DNA from: Colwellia_A sp041890515
Lineage (GTDB): Bacteria; Pseudomonadota; Gammaproteobacteria; Enterobacterales; Alteromonadaceae
Assembly: GCA_041890515.1 (NCBI GenBank)
Contig: JASDWX010000057.1
Coordinates: forward strand, 1 to 64,000
Direction: 5' to 3'
Length of the DNA stretch: 64,000 bases
Shown here piece after piece: positions 43,625 through 52,118 of this stretch; within the stretch, counting starts at the first letter, position 1, and each line of letters starts with the position of its first letter. A model generated the notes under the pieces. It was given only the letters and a program-made list of their open reading frames with translations, searched no databases and was not told the DNA's origin. Made by a program: the position numbers and the translations under genes.

Positions 43625-44770
43625 ATGCAGATATTTGAAAACAACGACCTAGTCAGCCCGATATATAAAAGAGCGATGAGCTTAGTCATCAGTAAAGAAT
43701 TTGCTGAACAACAAAGTGGAAAGATCACAGTTGCTTCTCATCAAAATAGTGAACAGTCTAATCGACGCAGAGAATTACTTGCGGTTGAAGAAGAAACAAA
43801 TAAAAATAAAAGAATTAAAGCGCACGGCAAAAATTTTTTTACCGACCAAGTCATGTCAAAATTCTTTGCTCATGTCACGGTTGAGCTCAACAAAAAATTT
43901 AATAACAAAGAAAATCTCTATAGCAGTATATTAAAAATTGAAGACGCAGCACCAAATATCATGGAAATACTTTCAGTTCGCGCTGCTTCAATTAACCGTA
44001 TAATCCCTTTAGTGAAATCACTCCCTTGGTTAGCTGATGAACTTATAAATTTAGTCAATAAACCACAATATCGTAAGCGTGCTAATGTACAAGTATCAGA
44101 CCCAAGTTTGGCGCTAAGCTACGTTGGTTTAGACAACTTAAAGCTAGTTATGCCAACCTTCATGCTTAAACATTGGCTGCCAAATAGCACAGCACCTTAT
44201 AAATTAATGAAAAGAAAGCTTTGGAATGACAGTTTAGCTACCGCTATGTCTTCATCTGTATTAGCCAAAAAAGAAGGTATGGATGAATTTTCAGCTTTTG
44301 CTGCAGGTATGTTTAGTAATTTAGGTTTGATTGCTGTGTCGCGTTGCTTTTTAACAACTTATAGCGAATTACACACAGCTGAACTAAAAGAGGCTTATGA
44401 TAATAAAGATAAAAAACTTCACGATACTTTAGTAAGCTTTGACGCTTCACCTGAATTATTACTTGAACAGATAGTAACGCGCAGTAGTAAAATATCCGCT
44501 GATCTCGTGGAGTTCATGCGCTTAGACCGATTACGTATCACGGAGGCCATCTTTGATATTGCTTATACTGATACCCTCGAAAAAATGTGCCCTTTAGCTA
44601 TAATAGTCGCTAAAGCAAAGGCTTATGTTGCCTATAGAAATTTAGCTAAAGATGACCTGATCAGTACAGACGAATCAAAAACGTTGTTAACTGCAGTGGG
44701 TATCACCTCACAAGAAGTTAGTATATTAAAGAAAAGTGACATTGATCACATAAAACTAAATTTTAAATAA
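43625..44770 (+). CDS. HDOD-domain signalling protein
   Basis: A 381-residue cytoplasmic protein with an HDOD domain (about 100-300), an HD-like fold without the metal-binding HD pair. Blocks are IMEILSVRAASINRIIPLVK, LDNLKLVMPTFMLKHWLP and FSAFAAGMFSNLGLIAVSRC. The N-terminal ~75 residues are basic and polar with a low-complexity KNKRIK segment. HDOD proteins act in signalling, often near c-di-GMP or stress systems; the partner here is unknown. Located between pabA and the ast genes without close coupling to either. Confidence 0.85.
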   Translation: MQIFENNDLVSPIYKRAMSLVISKEFAEQQSGKITVASHQNSEQSNRRRELLAVEEETNKNKRIKAHGKNFFTDQVMSKFFAHVTVELNKKFNNKENLYSSILKIEDAAPNIMEILSVRAASINRIIPLVKSLPWLADELINLVNKPQYRKRANVQVSDPSLALSYVGLDNLKLVMPTFMLKHWLPNSTAPYKLMKRKLWNDSLATAMSSSVLAKKEGMDEFSAFAAGMFSNLGLIAVSRCFLTTYSELHTAELKEAYDNKDKKLHDTLVSFDASPELLLEQIVTRSSKISADLVEFMRLDRLRITEAIFDIAYTDTLEKMCPLAIIVAKAKAYVAYRNLAKDDLISTDESKTLLTAVGITSQEVSILKKSDIDHIKLNFK

Positions 44771-45103
44771 TTTTGATTATTTATGAAAATTTGAACCACA
44801 GCGAATAAAGCACGTAGTAAGCGACCAAACGAGCAATCCCGTCAATAAACGCTTCAAATACGCTTAATATAGTTATTCATCTATACTGAATAAAACCTGA
44901 CAACCCTTTGTTTTATAAGGGCTGCAGTCTTTTCCAACAAGACAATGCTTCTTTTTCGTGTCATACTCATCGCCTAATTTTTAGCACGGCTATTTACTTA
45001 CCTGTTAAAATTCACACAAATATAAGGTTTTATTTGCTAAATTATTTAGCAATAATACCAACAGACACTACAAAGCAGTGTTCAATAACTTGAGGAGTAA
45101 ACA
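44771..45103 (+). promoter_or_regulatory. Upstream region of astC with a palindrome
   Basis: The spacer has no gene. It contains a perfect inverted repeat TTATTCA-TCTATAC-TGAATAA (44873-44893), a candidate operator for the ast genes. It does not fit the standard ARG box, whose half-sites run in the opposite order. A small CCCTT/AAGGG hairpin lies at about 44903-44922. Confidence 0.35.
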
Positions 45104-46318
45104 ATGACTAACCATTTTCCTGTAGGCCGTGAATTATTTGATGACGTAATGGTACCTAACTATGCACCATCAGCGGTAATCCCTGTGCGTGGTGTAGGCT
45201 CTCGAGTTTGGGATCAAGAAGATCGTGAATTCATTGATTTCGCTGGCGGTATTGCCGTTAACTGTTTAGGCCATTGTCACCCCGCATTGGTTGGCGCATT
45301 AAAAGATCAAGCAGATAAAATTTGGCATCTATCGAATGTCATGACTAATGAACCCGCATTACGTTTAGCTAAAAAAATGGTTGATAGTACTTTCGCTGAT
45401 AAAGTTTACTTTGCAAACTCAGGTGCTGAATCAAACGAAGCGGCACTTAAATTAGCACGACGCTGGGCACTTGACGTGCATGGTGCAGGAAAAACCCAAA
45501 TCATCGCATTTAAGCAAGGCTTCCACGGTCGTACATTTTTCACGGTTACTGTTGGTGGTCAAGAAGCTTATTCTGATGGTTTTGGCCCTAAGCCAGGCGA
45601 TATTGATCATGTAGATTACAACGATCTAGAAGCACTTAAAGCTATTATGTCTGACAAAACTTGTGCAGTTATGATTGAACCATTGCAGGGTGAAGGCGGT
45701 TTAGTTTCTCCAACGCAAGATTTCATCCAAGGTGTTCGTGACCTTTGTGATGAGCACAACGCTTTATTAATATTTGATGAAGTACAAACAGGTGTAGGCC
45801 GTACTGGCGATTTATACGCTTACATGGGCTTAAATGTTGTACCTGATATTCTCACTTCTGCTAAGGCATTAGGTGGCGGCTTCCCCATTGGCGCAATGAT
45901 CACAACAACTGAAATTGCTAAGCACCTTAAAATAGGTACTCACGGCAGTACTTATGGCGGCAATCCTTTGGCGTGTGCTGTAGCTGAAGCTGCATTTGAT
46001 ACGGTTAATACACCAGAAGTGTTAAACGGGGTATCTGAAAAAGCAAAAATATATGTTGATGGCTTAAAGGTAATTAACACTAAATACAATGTATTCAAAG
46101 AAATCCGCGGTAAAGGCTTGTTAATCGGCGCTGTATTAAATGAAAACTATACGGGTAGAGCCAAAGAGCTTTTAGTCGCAGCAATGGCGGAAGGTGTTAT
46201 GACTTTGGTTGCAGGCGCTAGCATCATTCGTTTTGCTCCATCTCTCGTTATACCAGATGGTGATATAACTGAAGGTTTAGCACGCTTCGAAAAAGCGGTT
46301 GCAAAATTAGCACAATAA
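45104..46318 (+). CDS. astC: Succinylornithine/acetylornithine aminotransferase
   Basis: PLP-dependent transaminase of 404 residues that converts N2-succinylornithine plus 2-oxoglutarate to succinylglutamate semialdehyde and glutamate. It probably also serves acetylornithine in arginine synthesis (ArgD role). The cofactor lysine lies in TSAKALGGGFPIGAMI; NSGAESNEAALKLARRWA and FDEVQTGVGRTG are family blocks. A GAGG site precedes the ATG. It heads astC-astA-astD, which favours the AST name over argD. A second argD may or may not exist elsewhere. Confidence 0.93.
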   Translation: MTNHFPVGRELFDDVMVPNYAPSAVIPVRGVGSRVWDQEDREFIDFAGGIAVNCLGHCHPALVGALKDQADKIWHLSNVMTNEPALRLAKKMVDSTFADKVYFANSGAESNEAALKLARRWALDVHGAGKTQIIAFKQGFHGRTFFTVTVGGQEAYSDGFGPKPGDIDHVDYNDLEALKAIMSDKTCAVMIEPLQGEGGLVSPTQDFIQGVRDLCDEHNALLIFDEVQTGVGRTGDLYAYMGLNVVPDILTSAKALGGGFPIGAMITTTEIAKHLKIGTHGSTYGGNPLACAVAEAAFDTVNTPEVLNGVSEKAKIYVDGLKVINTKYNVFKEIRGKGLLIGAVLNENYTGRAKELLVAAMAEGVMTLVAGASIIRFAPSLVIPDGDITEGLARFEKAVAKLAQ

Positions 46319-46423
46319 TAATTGTTTACATAACTTTATAAAACAAGTGCACCGTTGAAATTGTGGTTAATATTTAAAAGATAATTACAATTTCATTTTC
46401 TTTGTAACAACTGAGATTTTCCT

Positions 46424-47440
46424 ATGATTATTATACGCCCTATTCAAGCAACCGATTACGACTCTTTACATCGTATTGCGATAGAATCAGGACACGGTTT
46501 TACATCACTGCCGGTCAATGAAGGTTTATTAAAGCAACGTATCGCGCATTCTGAAGACTCTTTTAATAAAGACGTCTCATCACCAGGTAGTGAAGGCTAT
46601 TTGTTTGTGATGGAAGATACAGACACAGGCGATGTTGTTGGAACAAGTGGTATTGAAGCCGCTGTTGGTTTAGAGGATGCATTTTATCATTATCATTTGG
46701 GTAAAGTGGTTCATAACTCTCGTGAGTTAGGCATATATAATACTGTAGAAACATTATCACTGTGTAACGACTACACAGGTACCTCTGAAATTTGTACTTT
46801 ATTTTTAGGTGAAAGCCATCGTAAAAACAGTAATGGACGTTTTTTGTCTCGCTGTCGCTTTTTGTTTATGGCTGAACATAAAGAACGTTTTGCAGAAACT
46901 GTTATCGCGGAAATGCGCGGTATTTCTGATGAAGAAGGACGTTCACCTTTTTGGAACTGGCTAGAAGAACACTTCTTTTCTATGGACTTTCCAACAGCTG
47001 ATTACTTAACAGGTATTGGCAAAAAAGTATTTATCGCTGAATTAATGCCAAAACATCCTATTTATGTAAGCTTATTAAGCAAAGATGCACAAAAAGTGAT
47101 TAACGAAGTTCATCCCAAAACACGACCTGCTCTTCGCTTATTAGAAGCAGAAGGTTTTGCGCGCCGAGGTTACGTTGACATTTTCGACGGTGGGCCAACC
47201 GTAGAAGCACAAACAGCTGTAGTAAAAACTGTGCGTAATAGTGAAAAATATCAAGTGATTATTGGTGATATAGACGCCAACGATAACTTTATTATCTGTA
47301 ACACTAAAGTTGCAGGTTTTAGAGCAGTTCAAGCACCTGTATCAGTAAGAGCAACAGCAGAACAAGTTGTAATCTCTGGCGATGTAGCTGAAGCACTGCA
47401 AGTGAAAGATGGTGATTTTGTGCGCTTGGTACAAAATTAA
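46424..47440 (+). CDS. astA: Arginine N-succinyltransferase
   Basis: First AST step: arginine plus succinyl-CoA to N2-succinylarginine. The 338 residues match AstA (about 340). Family blocks are MIIIRPIQATDYDSLHRIAI at the GNAT-like N terminus, ESHRKNSNGRFLSRCRFLFM (about 137-156) and ARRGYVDIFDGGPTVEAQ (about 246-263). It follows astC by 105 bp and precedes astD by 132 bp. The single-copy type (no aruF/aruG pair) is as in enterics and Alteromonadales. Confidence 0.95.
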   Translation: MIIIRPIQATDYDSLHRIAIESGHGFTSLPVNEGLLKQRIAHSEDSFNKDVSSPGSEGYLFVMEDTDTGDVVGTSGIEAAVGLEDAFYHYHLGKVVHNSRELGIYNTVETLSLCNDYTGTSEICTLFLGESHRKNSNGRFLSRCRFLFMAEHKERFAETVIAEMRGISDEEGRSPFWNWLEEHFFSMDFPTADYLTGIGKKVFIAELMPKHPIYVSLLSKDAQKVINEVHPKTRPALRLLEAEGFARRGYVDIFDGGPTVEAQTAVVKTVRNSEKYQVIIGDIDANDNFIICNTKVAGFRAVQAPVSVRATAEQVVISGDVAEALQVKDGDFVRLVQN

Positions 47441-47572
47441 ATTAAGCGTTAATCGTTAATCGTCTGAAAACGTTATATCTCGTTTAGCCGATAATACTGT
47501 CGTAATTATAAGTTCGTCATGTGAGTTGATTCATCACTGCATGAAAACGTCGCAAAGTATAAGGACAAAAAA

Positions 47573-49042
47573 ATGTCACAAGCAATACAATTAATTAATG
47601 GTCAATGGCAAGCTGGTTTAGGTCATGAAGTTAGCTCTGTAAACCCTGCTCGTAACGAAGTTATTTGGCATGGTCTATCTGCTTCAAAAGAACAAGTTAA
47701 TACTGCAGTGGAAAGTGCTCGCACAGCATTTGAATCATGGGCTGATATGAGTATTGAAGCTCGTATTGCGATCACCGAAAAGTTTGCAGTATTGTTAGGT
47801 GAAAACAAAGAAGCTTTAGCTATCACTATTGCGCAAGAAACAGGAAAGCCACTTTGGGAAACACGCACTGAAGTCGGTGCAATGATGGGAAAAATAGCGA
47901 TATCTGTTAAAGCAAATAGTGAACGTACTGGCACTGTTGAAAACCCAATACCAGGCGCTAAAGCATTTATTCGTCATAAGCCACATGGTGTTGTTGCTAT
48001 TTTTGGTCCTTACAACTTCCCAGGCCATTTACCTAATGGTCACATTGTTCCAGCATTAATCGCTGGCAACACGGTTGTATTCAAGCCAAGTGAATTAACA
48101 CCAAAAGTCGCCGAAGAAACCTTAAAGCTTTGGTTACAAGCGGGTCTCCCCAATGGCGTTATCAATATGATACAAGGTGAAGTAGAAACAGGTAAAGCGC
48201 TTGCTTCGCACCCACAAATTGATGGTTTATTTTTCACTGGTAGTTCTACAACGGGTCACTTATTACACGAACAATTTGGCGGCCAACCAGGTAAGATTTT
48301 AGCGTTAGAAATGGGTGGAAACAATCCATTAATCGTTAAAGATGTTACCGATGTGAAAGCTGTTGTACATGACATCATTCAATCAGCATTCGTGACTACG
48401 GGTCAACGTTGTACGTGTTCAAGACGTTTATTCATTGAAACTGGTGAGCAAGGTGATGCAATTATTGCAAAACTTATTGAAGCGACAAACGCGATTAAAA
48501 TTGGCTACTTTGACGATGAAGAACAACCTTTTATTGGTTCTATGATTTCAGAAAAAGCGGCGCTCAGCCTAGTTGCAGCACAACAACAATTACTTGATTT
48601 AGGTGCCAATTCATTGGTTGAAATGAAGCATTTAGAAGTAGGTACAGGTTTTATATCTCCTGGAATTATTGATGTTACATCGCTTGATGCAATGCCTGAC
48701 GATGAACATTTCGGACCTTTATTAAAAGTTTACCGTTATAGTGATTTTGACGATGCGATAAATGAAGCAAACAACACTTCATTTGGTTTATCTGCTGGTT
48801 TATTAAGTGACAGTGAAGACTTATACAATCACTTTTTCCGCAGAATACGTGCTGGTATCGTTAATTGGAACAAACCAATTACCGGAGCAAGCAGTGCTGC
48901 ACCATTTGGTGGTATTGGCGCTAGTGGTAATCACCGTGCGAGTGCATTTTATGCAGCCGACTATTGTGCTTACCCTGTAGCATCAGTGGAAGCACCTAAA
49001 GTCTCTTTACCAGCAACATTAAGCCCAGGCTTAAGCATTTAG
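47573..49042 (+). CDS. astD: Succinylglutamate-semialdehyde dehydrogenase
   Basis: Fourth AST step: oxidises N-succinylglutamate 5-semialdehyde to N-succinylglutamate with NAD+. An ALDH-fold enzyme of 489 residues (AstD 492 in E. coli). The catalytic cysteine is in TTGQRCTCSRRL and the general-base glutamate in ALEMGGNNPLIV; HKPHGVVAIFGPYNFPGHLP is a typical AstD block. Terminator after it at 49081. astE (succinylglutamate desuccinylase), the fifth step, was not found here. Confidence 0.95.
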   Translation: MSQAIQLINGQWQAGLGHEVSSVNPARNEVIWHGLSASKEQVNTAVESARTAFESWADMSIEARIAITEKFAVLLGENKEALAITIAQETGKPLWETRTEVGAMMGKIAISVKANSERTGTVENPIPGAKAFIRHKPHGVVAIFGPYNFPGHLPNGHIVPALIAGNTVVFKPSELTPKVAEETLKLWLQAGLPNGVINMIQGEVETGKALASHPQIDGLFFTGSSTTGHLLHEQFGGQPGKILALEMGGNNPLIVKDVTDVKAVVHDIIQSAFVTTGQRCTCSRRLFIETGEQGDAIIAKLIEATNAIKIGYFDDEEQPFIGSMISEKAALSLVAAQQQLLDLGANSLVEMKHLEVGTGFISPGIIDVTSLDAMPDDEHFGPLLKVYRYSDFDDAINEANNTSFGLSAGLLSDSEDLYNHFFRRIRAGIVNWNKPITGASSAAPFGGIGASGNHRASAFYAADYCAYPVASVEAPKVSLPATLSPGLSI

Positions 49043-49080
49043 GCTATTTTGATAGCAATGTATAATAATAACCCAATAAT

Positions 49081-49108
49081 AAAAGCTGGGCTTAGTCCCA
49101 GCTTTTTT
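49081..49108 (+). terminator. Terminator after astD
   Basis: AAAAGCTGGG-CTTAGT-CCCAGCTTTTTT, strong stem with a T run. Confidence 0.93.
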
Positions 49109-49399
49109 AAAGATATAGACCAAATCTAACGGTTCATTCTGAATAGTTAGCCGTTACACGCATTCAATTTTTTTGTCAATGAACGTCTTTCTTTAACTAT
49201 TTGTTATACCAATTTCATTAATTAGTTGATCTACTTTATACCGAAAAAAAGTGACAAAGACAAAGCATAAATTTACGCAGTAGTTATTCTGCTTATAAAT
49301 TTTATAACGCCGTAATCAGTAACTTTAATCAGTATAAATGTTCACATAGTGAGTGCTATTGGGATTAGAAACTAATTTAAACATACTTAGGATATTTAC
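49109..49399. other. Spacer before the DUF1338 gene
   Basis: No gene. TAACGG (49128) and CCGTTA form an inverted repeat around TTCATTCTGAA, which resembles the core of the dispersed repeat at 6770 and 18290 but is too diverged to count as a copy. TTATACC occurs twice at about 49204-49240 as a short direct repeat. Confidence 0.35.
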
Positions 49400-50221
49400 A
49401 TGACTGATACTACGCCGAACCAGCACCAACAAGTGACAGACTTGTTTTCAAACATCTGGAAAAATTATATTGAAGTTACACCTTCAGCACACAAAATCCA
49501 TCAATTACTCAGCTCTGGTACTGATTTAATCAATGATCATGTTGCTTACAGAACCTTCGATACCGCTAAAGTTAATCTAGATAAATTAGCCACTCATCTA
49601 ATTAATCTAGGTTATAAGCATTCTGGTGATTATGATTTTTCTAGTAAAAAATTGAATGCTAAACATTTTGAGCATAGCGATAGCAGCTTACCAAAAGTCT
49701 TTATTAGTGAGTTACGTGTTGCAGAATTTTCAGCGGAAGTTCAAACGATTATCAGTAAAATGGTTAACGCAATTGATGAATCAGCAATTGCGGATCAAAG
49801 TTTCTTGTATTCAGGTACGCATTGGCAAGTGAGTAAAGAAAACTACCAAACATTATTAGCAGAAAGTGAATATGCGGCTTGGGTTGCAGCATGGGGATAC
49901 CGTGCAAACCACTTTACCGTTAGCATAAACCATTTAGAAAATTATAACTGTATCAATGACGTTAACGCTGCGGTTAAAGCGGGTGGTTTCCCATTGAACA
50001 CAACGGGTGGCGAAGTTAAAGGTGACGCTATTGTTAAACTTGAACAATCATCCACAATGGCAGACAAAGCGACGGTTCAATTTTCAGATGGAGACGCGGA
50101 AATTCCAAGTTGCTTTTATGAATTTGCGAAGCGTTACCCACTAGATTGTGGAAATCTGTATTCAGGTTTTGTTGCGGCTTCTGCAGATAAGATATTTGAA
50201 AGTACTAACGTTGCAGCATAG
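49400..50221 (+). CDS. DUF1338 family protein (2-oxoadipate dioxygenase/decarboxylase-like)
   Basis: A 273-residue short-form DUF1338 protein. The long-form relative HglS/YdcJ is an Fe(II) enzyme turning 2-oxoadipate into 2-hydroxyglutarate in lysine breakdown. Likely metal ligands here are H47 (DHVAYRTF), H171 (ANHFTVSIN) and E241 (FYEFAKRY), in the order found in that family. In several Alteromonadales the gene accompanies ast genes; here it follows astD after a terminator and 357 bp, so it has its own promoter. The substrate of the short form is not established. A role in a side branch of arginine/2-oxo acid metabolism is inference. Confidence 0.85.
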   Translation: MTDTTPNQHQQVTDLFSNIWKNYIEVTPSAHKIHQLLSSGTDLINDHVAYRTFDTAKVNLDKLATHLINLGYKHSGDYDFSSKKLNAKHFEHSDSSLPKVFISELRVAEFSAEVQTIISKMVNAIDESAIADQSFLYSGTHWQVSKENYQTLLAESEYAAWVAAWGYRANHFTVSINHLENYNCINDVNAAVKAGGFPLNTTGGEVKGDAIVKLEQSSTMADKATVQFSDGDAEIPSCFYEFAKRYPLDCGNLYSGFVAASADKIFESTNVAA

Positions 50222-50357
50222 TAATATCTAGCATATATATTTGCTAGGTTTTAGCGGGCAGAAATACATCCTCTGCTCGCTAAAGATCAGTCTTGTGATC
50301 ACCTTGCAATATATAAAACTAATACAACTTTTTTATATTTTTACTCTTCAGTTCTTT

Positions 50358-50684
50358 TTAATCAAGCTTTGCTATGTCTGTAATTGAAACAGATGTTCGT
50401 GTACGATCTAACATTTTCAACATGACAGTTGAATTTTTACCATGATGTTGAACAAAACTTAATAAGTTTTCACCATTACATTCTATTTTATTTGCTACAA
50501 ACTTTCTAGAATACCCTGATGATTTGATGCTATTGTGCATTTTTGCAAGATTTCCCTCCAAGGCAGTGAGACATAGATCTGTATATAGTGAACTATCTGT
50601 GGCTTCGAACTCCTTGGCTTGAACCGAAATAAGCATACCTGAGCACACCACCGCTATCTCAAGTATAATTCGTCTCAGTATCAC
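50358..50684 (-). CDS. DUF3718-like exported small protein
   Basis: A 108-residue protein with a signal peptide (cleavage near VQA-KEF). The mature part fits the DUF3718 pattern: YTDLCLTALEGNLAKMHNSI, a gap, then KIECNGENLLSFVQHHG with two conserved cysteines that may form a disulfide. Such proteins are short periplasmic proteins of marine gammaproteobacteria with no known function. It is convergent with the DUF1338 gene. The start at 50684 gives a reasonable signal peptide, and MLISVQAKEF inside is too short to replace it. Confidence 0.7.
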   Translation of the reverse strand: MILRRIILEIAVVCSGMLISVQAKEFEATDSSLYTDLCLTALEGNLAKMHNSIKSSGYSRKFVANKIECNGENLLSFVQHHGKNSTVMLKMLDRTRTSVSITDIAKLD

Positions 50685-50948
50685 GATGGTTTACTAGTTC
50701 GCAGAAGAATAAAGTATCTTAAATAAATGGATCACCTGTAGAAAAAGTAAAGTCTTTGACACTATTAGTTAAAAAAGCTTTTATCACAATAAACAGCACA
50801 GAACCTTGCTTAGCTTAAGAGGTATTAGCCTCTCCTTCTAATGAATATGGTTGAAATTAATCAATTGCAACAAATATAAATATCCAACCTTGATTAACCT
50901 CCCTTATAAAAGGTAAAGTATCATCTCTTTTATAAAGGTTATATTTTA

Positions 50949-51302
50949 ATGGTTACAGATACCGAAGGTTATATTCATATTATAGAATACTTAACTGAGC
51001 ACTTAAGTTTGTTTGAAAACTCAACAACATCAGGTTCTTGTTCAGATACCGTGATGGCCGTTATAGAGCAGGAATTAAGTGAAAAAATCATTAATATTTG
51101 TAGCCAAAATGCAGCGTTGTCTTTTAATCAACGTAACACGATTATTCGTGAAGTAGATGCTATTGTTTATGATCTTGAAGAAATATTATCAGGTGTTATA
51201 AATAACGCTGTATCGAATGAACAACAAACCTTTATTAAAGAATTCGCTCTGCTCATAAAGAATTTATTTGATACTGAAATTCATAGACAGTTTTTATCTT
51301 AG
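50949..51302 (+). CDS. DUF3802-like small protein
   Basis: A 117-residue, mostly helical acidic cytoplasmic protein. MVTDTEGYIHIIEYLTEHLS at the N terminus and the C-terminal FIKEFALLIKNLFDTEIHRQ resemble the DUF3802 family of Shewanella/Colwellia-type bacteria (assigned from memory of the pattern, hence moderate confidence). AAAGG lies about 11 bases before the ATG. No operon partner. Function unknown. Confidence 0.65.
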   Translation: MVTDTEGYIHIIEYLTEHLSLFENSTTSGSCSDTVMAVIEQELSEKIINICSQNAALSFNQRNTIIREVDAIVYDLEEILSGVINNAVSNEQQTFIKEFALLIKNLFDTEIHRQFLS

Positions 51303-51340
51303 CTTTATCGCATAAAAACGAATAACTACAAACAGTAAAC

Positions 51341-51875
51341 TTAATTACGTCCTAATGCTTTGGCTTGATATAATGCTTAATAGCAACACGGCAAAACTCC
51401 CGAATTCAATCGCACCGATCACATTAATACGACAGCCACTACCGGATGTTTTATCGCGTTATCTTGACTTTTGTTATCCCTCCTACTGTTATTTTTGTTA
51501 CTTGTACTGGCTAGATAGCATCTATAAGCAATAAACGCTCATTAGGAAAAATCATTGCATTAAATTACTCTTCGTTTGCAATAAATTCGCTTTGCTTCTT
51601 TTTATCAATTTTATAAGAGACACCTTAAGGCTTTTTTATAACTGAAATTAAGCTGATGTAACTCCTCATTTGATCCTGATATTTGGTAAGTGACCGCATA
51701 ATTATCTTTAATATGAGCGACTATTTTATATGTGGAAGATAAATAACTTCAAACGTATGCTGAATAACCTCAGCGTTTGCCCATATCATTTCTTCGGTGA
51801 CGTTCTAAACCCTAATTTTTTCCCGTTAATTTTAACTGTTGAGATAATCATCAATAAAATGCACCACACTCGTTG
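51341..51875 (-). pseudogene. Decayed gene(s), ending in a GGDEF-domain tail
   Basis: The minus strand of the 51303-52118 spacer keeps protein-like pieces in shifting frames. In order they are VVHFIDDYLNS; EEMIWANAEVIQHTFEVIYL; VAHIKDNYAVTYQISGSNEE followed by LHQLNFSYKKAL; SGSGCRINVIGAIEFGSFAV; and finally ALYQAKALGRN before TAA (51341-51343). The last two are the end of a GGDEF domain (SIGA and ADxALYxAKxxGRN motifs) separated by a frameshift and a stop. This is most likely one sensor-diguanylate cyclase gene broken by several frameshifts and deletions. The rest of the spacer (51876-52052) shows nothing. Confidence 0.7.
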
Positions 51876-52052
51876 CATGCACACGAAATACTTTCTCAAT
51901 CTTTGCTGTTAAACCGCCCTCAGAGAGAGGTAATATTAATTAACTTTATGTGATGATCTTATTTTCAGGAATATCAACCGATTGTTTGAAATGATTATAT
52001 CTTCATGGATATTGGGGGTATTACAATAATAAATAGAAAAATTAACAATAAT

Positions 52053-52082
52053 AAAAAAGCCATCAACATTACATTGATGGCT
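52053..52082 (-). terminator. Terminator after the subtilisin gene
   Basis: On the minus strand AGCCATCA-N9-TGATGGCT followed by TTTTTAT. Confidence 0.92.
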
Positions 52083-52118
52083 TGTATTTTAAGGCTATTA
52101 ATAACCTATACTATGAAA

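Noticed and set aside
44873..44893. Canonical ArgR (ARG) box upstream of astC
   Set aside because: The half-sites are inverted relative to the consensus and neighbouring sequence does not complete a proper box.
44908..45093. 61-codon ORF upstream of astC
   Set aside because: No ribosome binding site and no domain; it lies in the astC 5' region.
49125..49160. Third copy of the TTCAGGATG dispersed repeat
   Set aside because: Only TTCATTCTGAA is similar; the second core and central TGGATG are absent.
51730..51912. 60-codon plus-strand ORF
   Set aside because: It is the antisense of the decayed GGDEF-type gene, where the minus strand is clearly the former coding strand.
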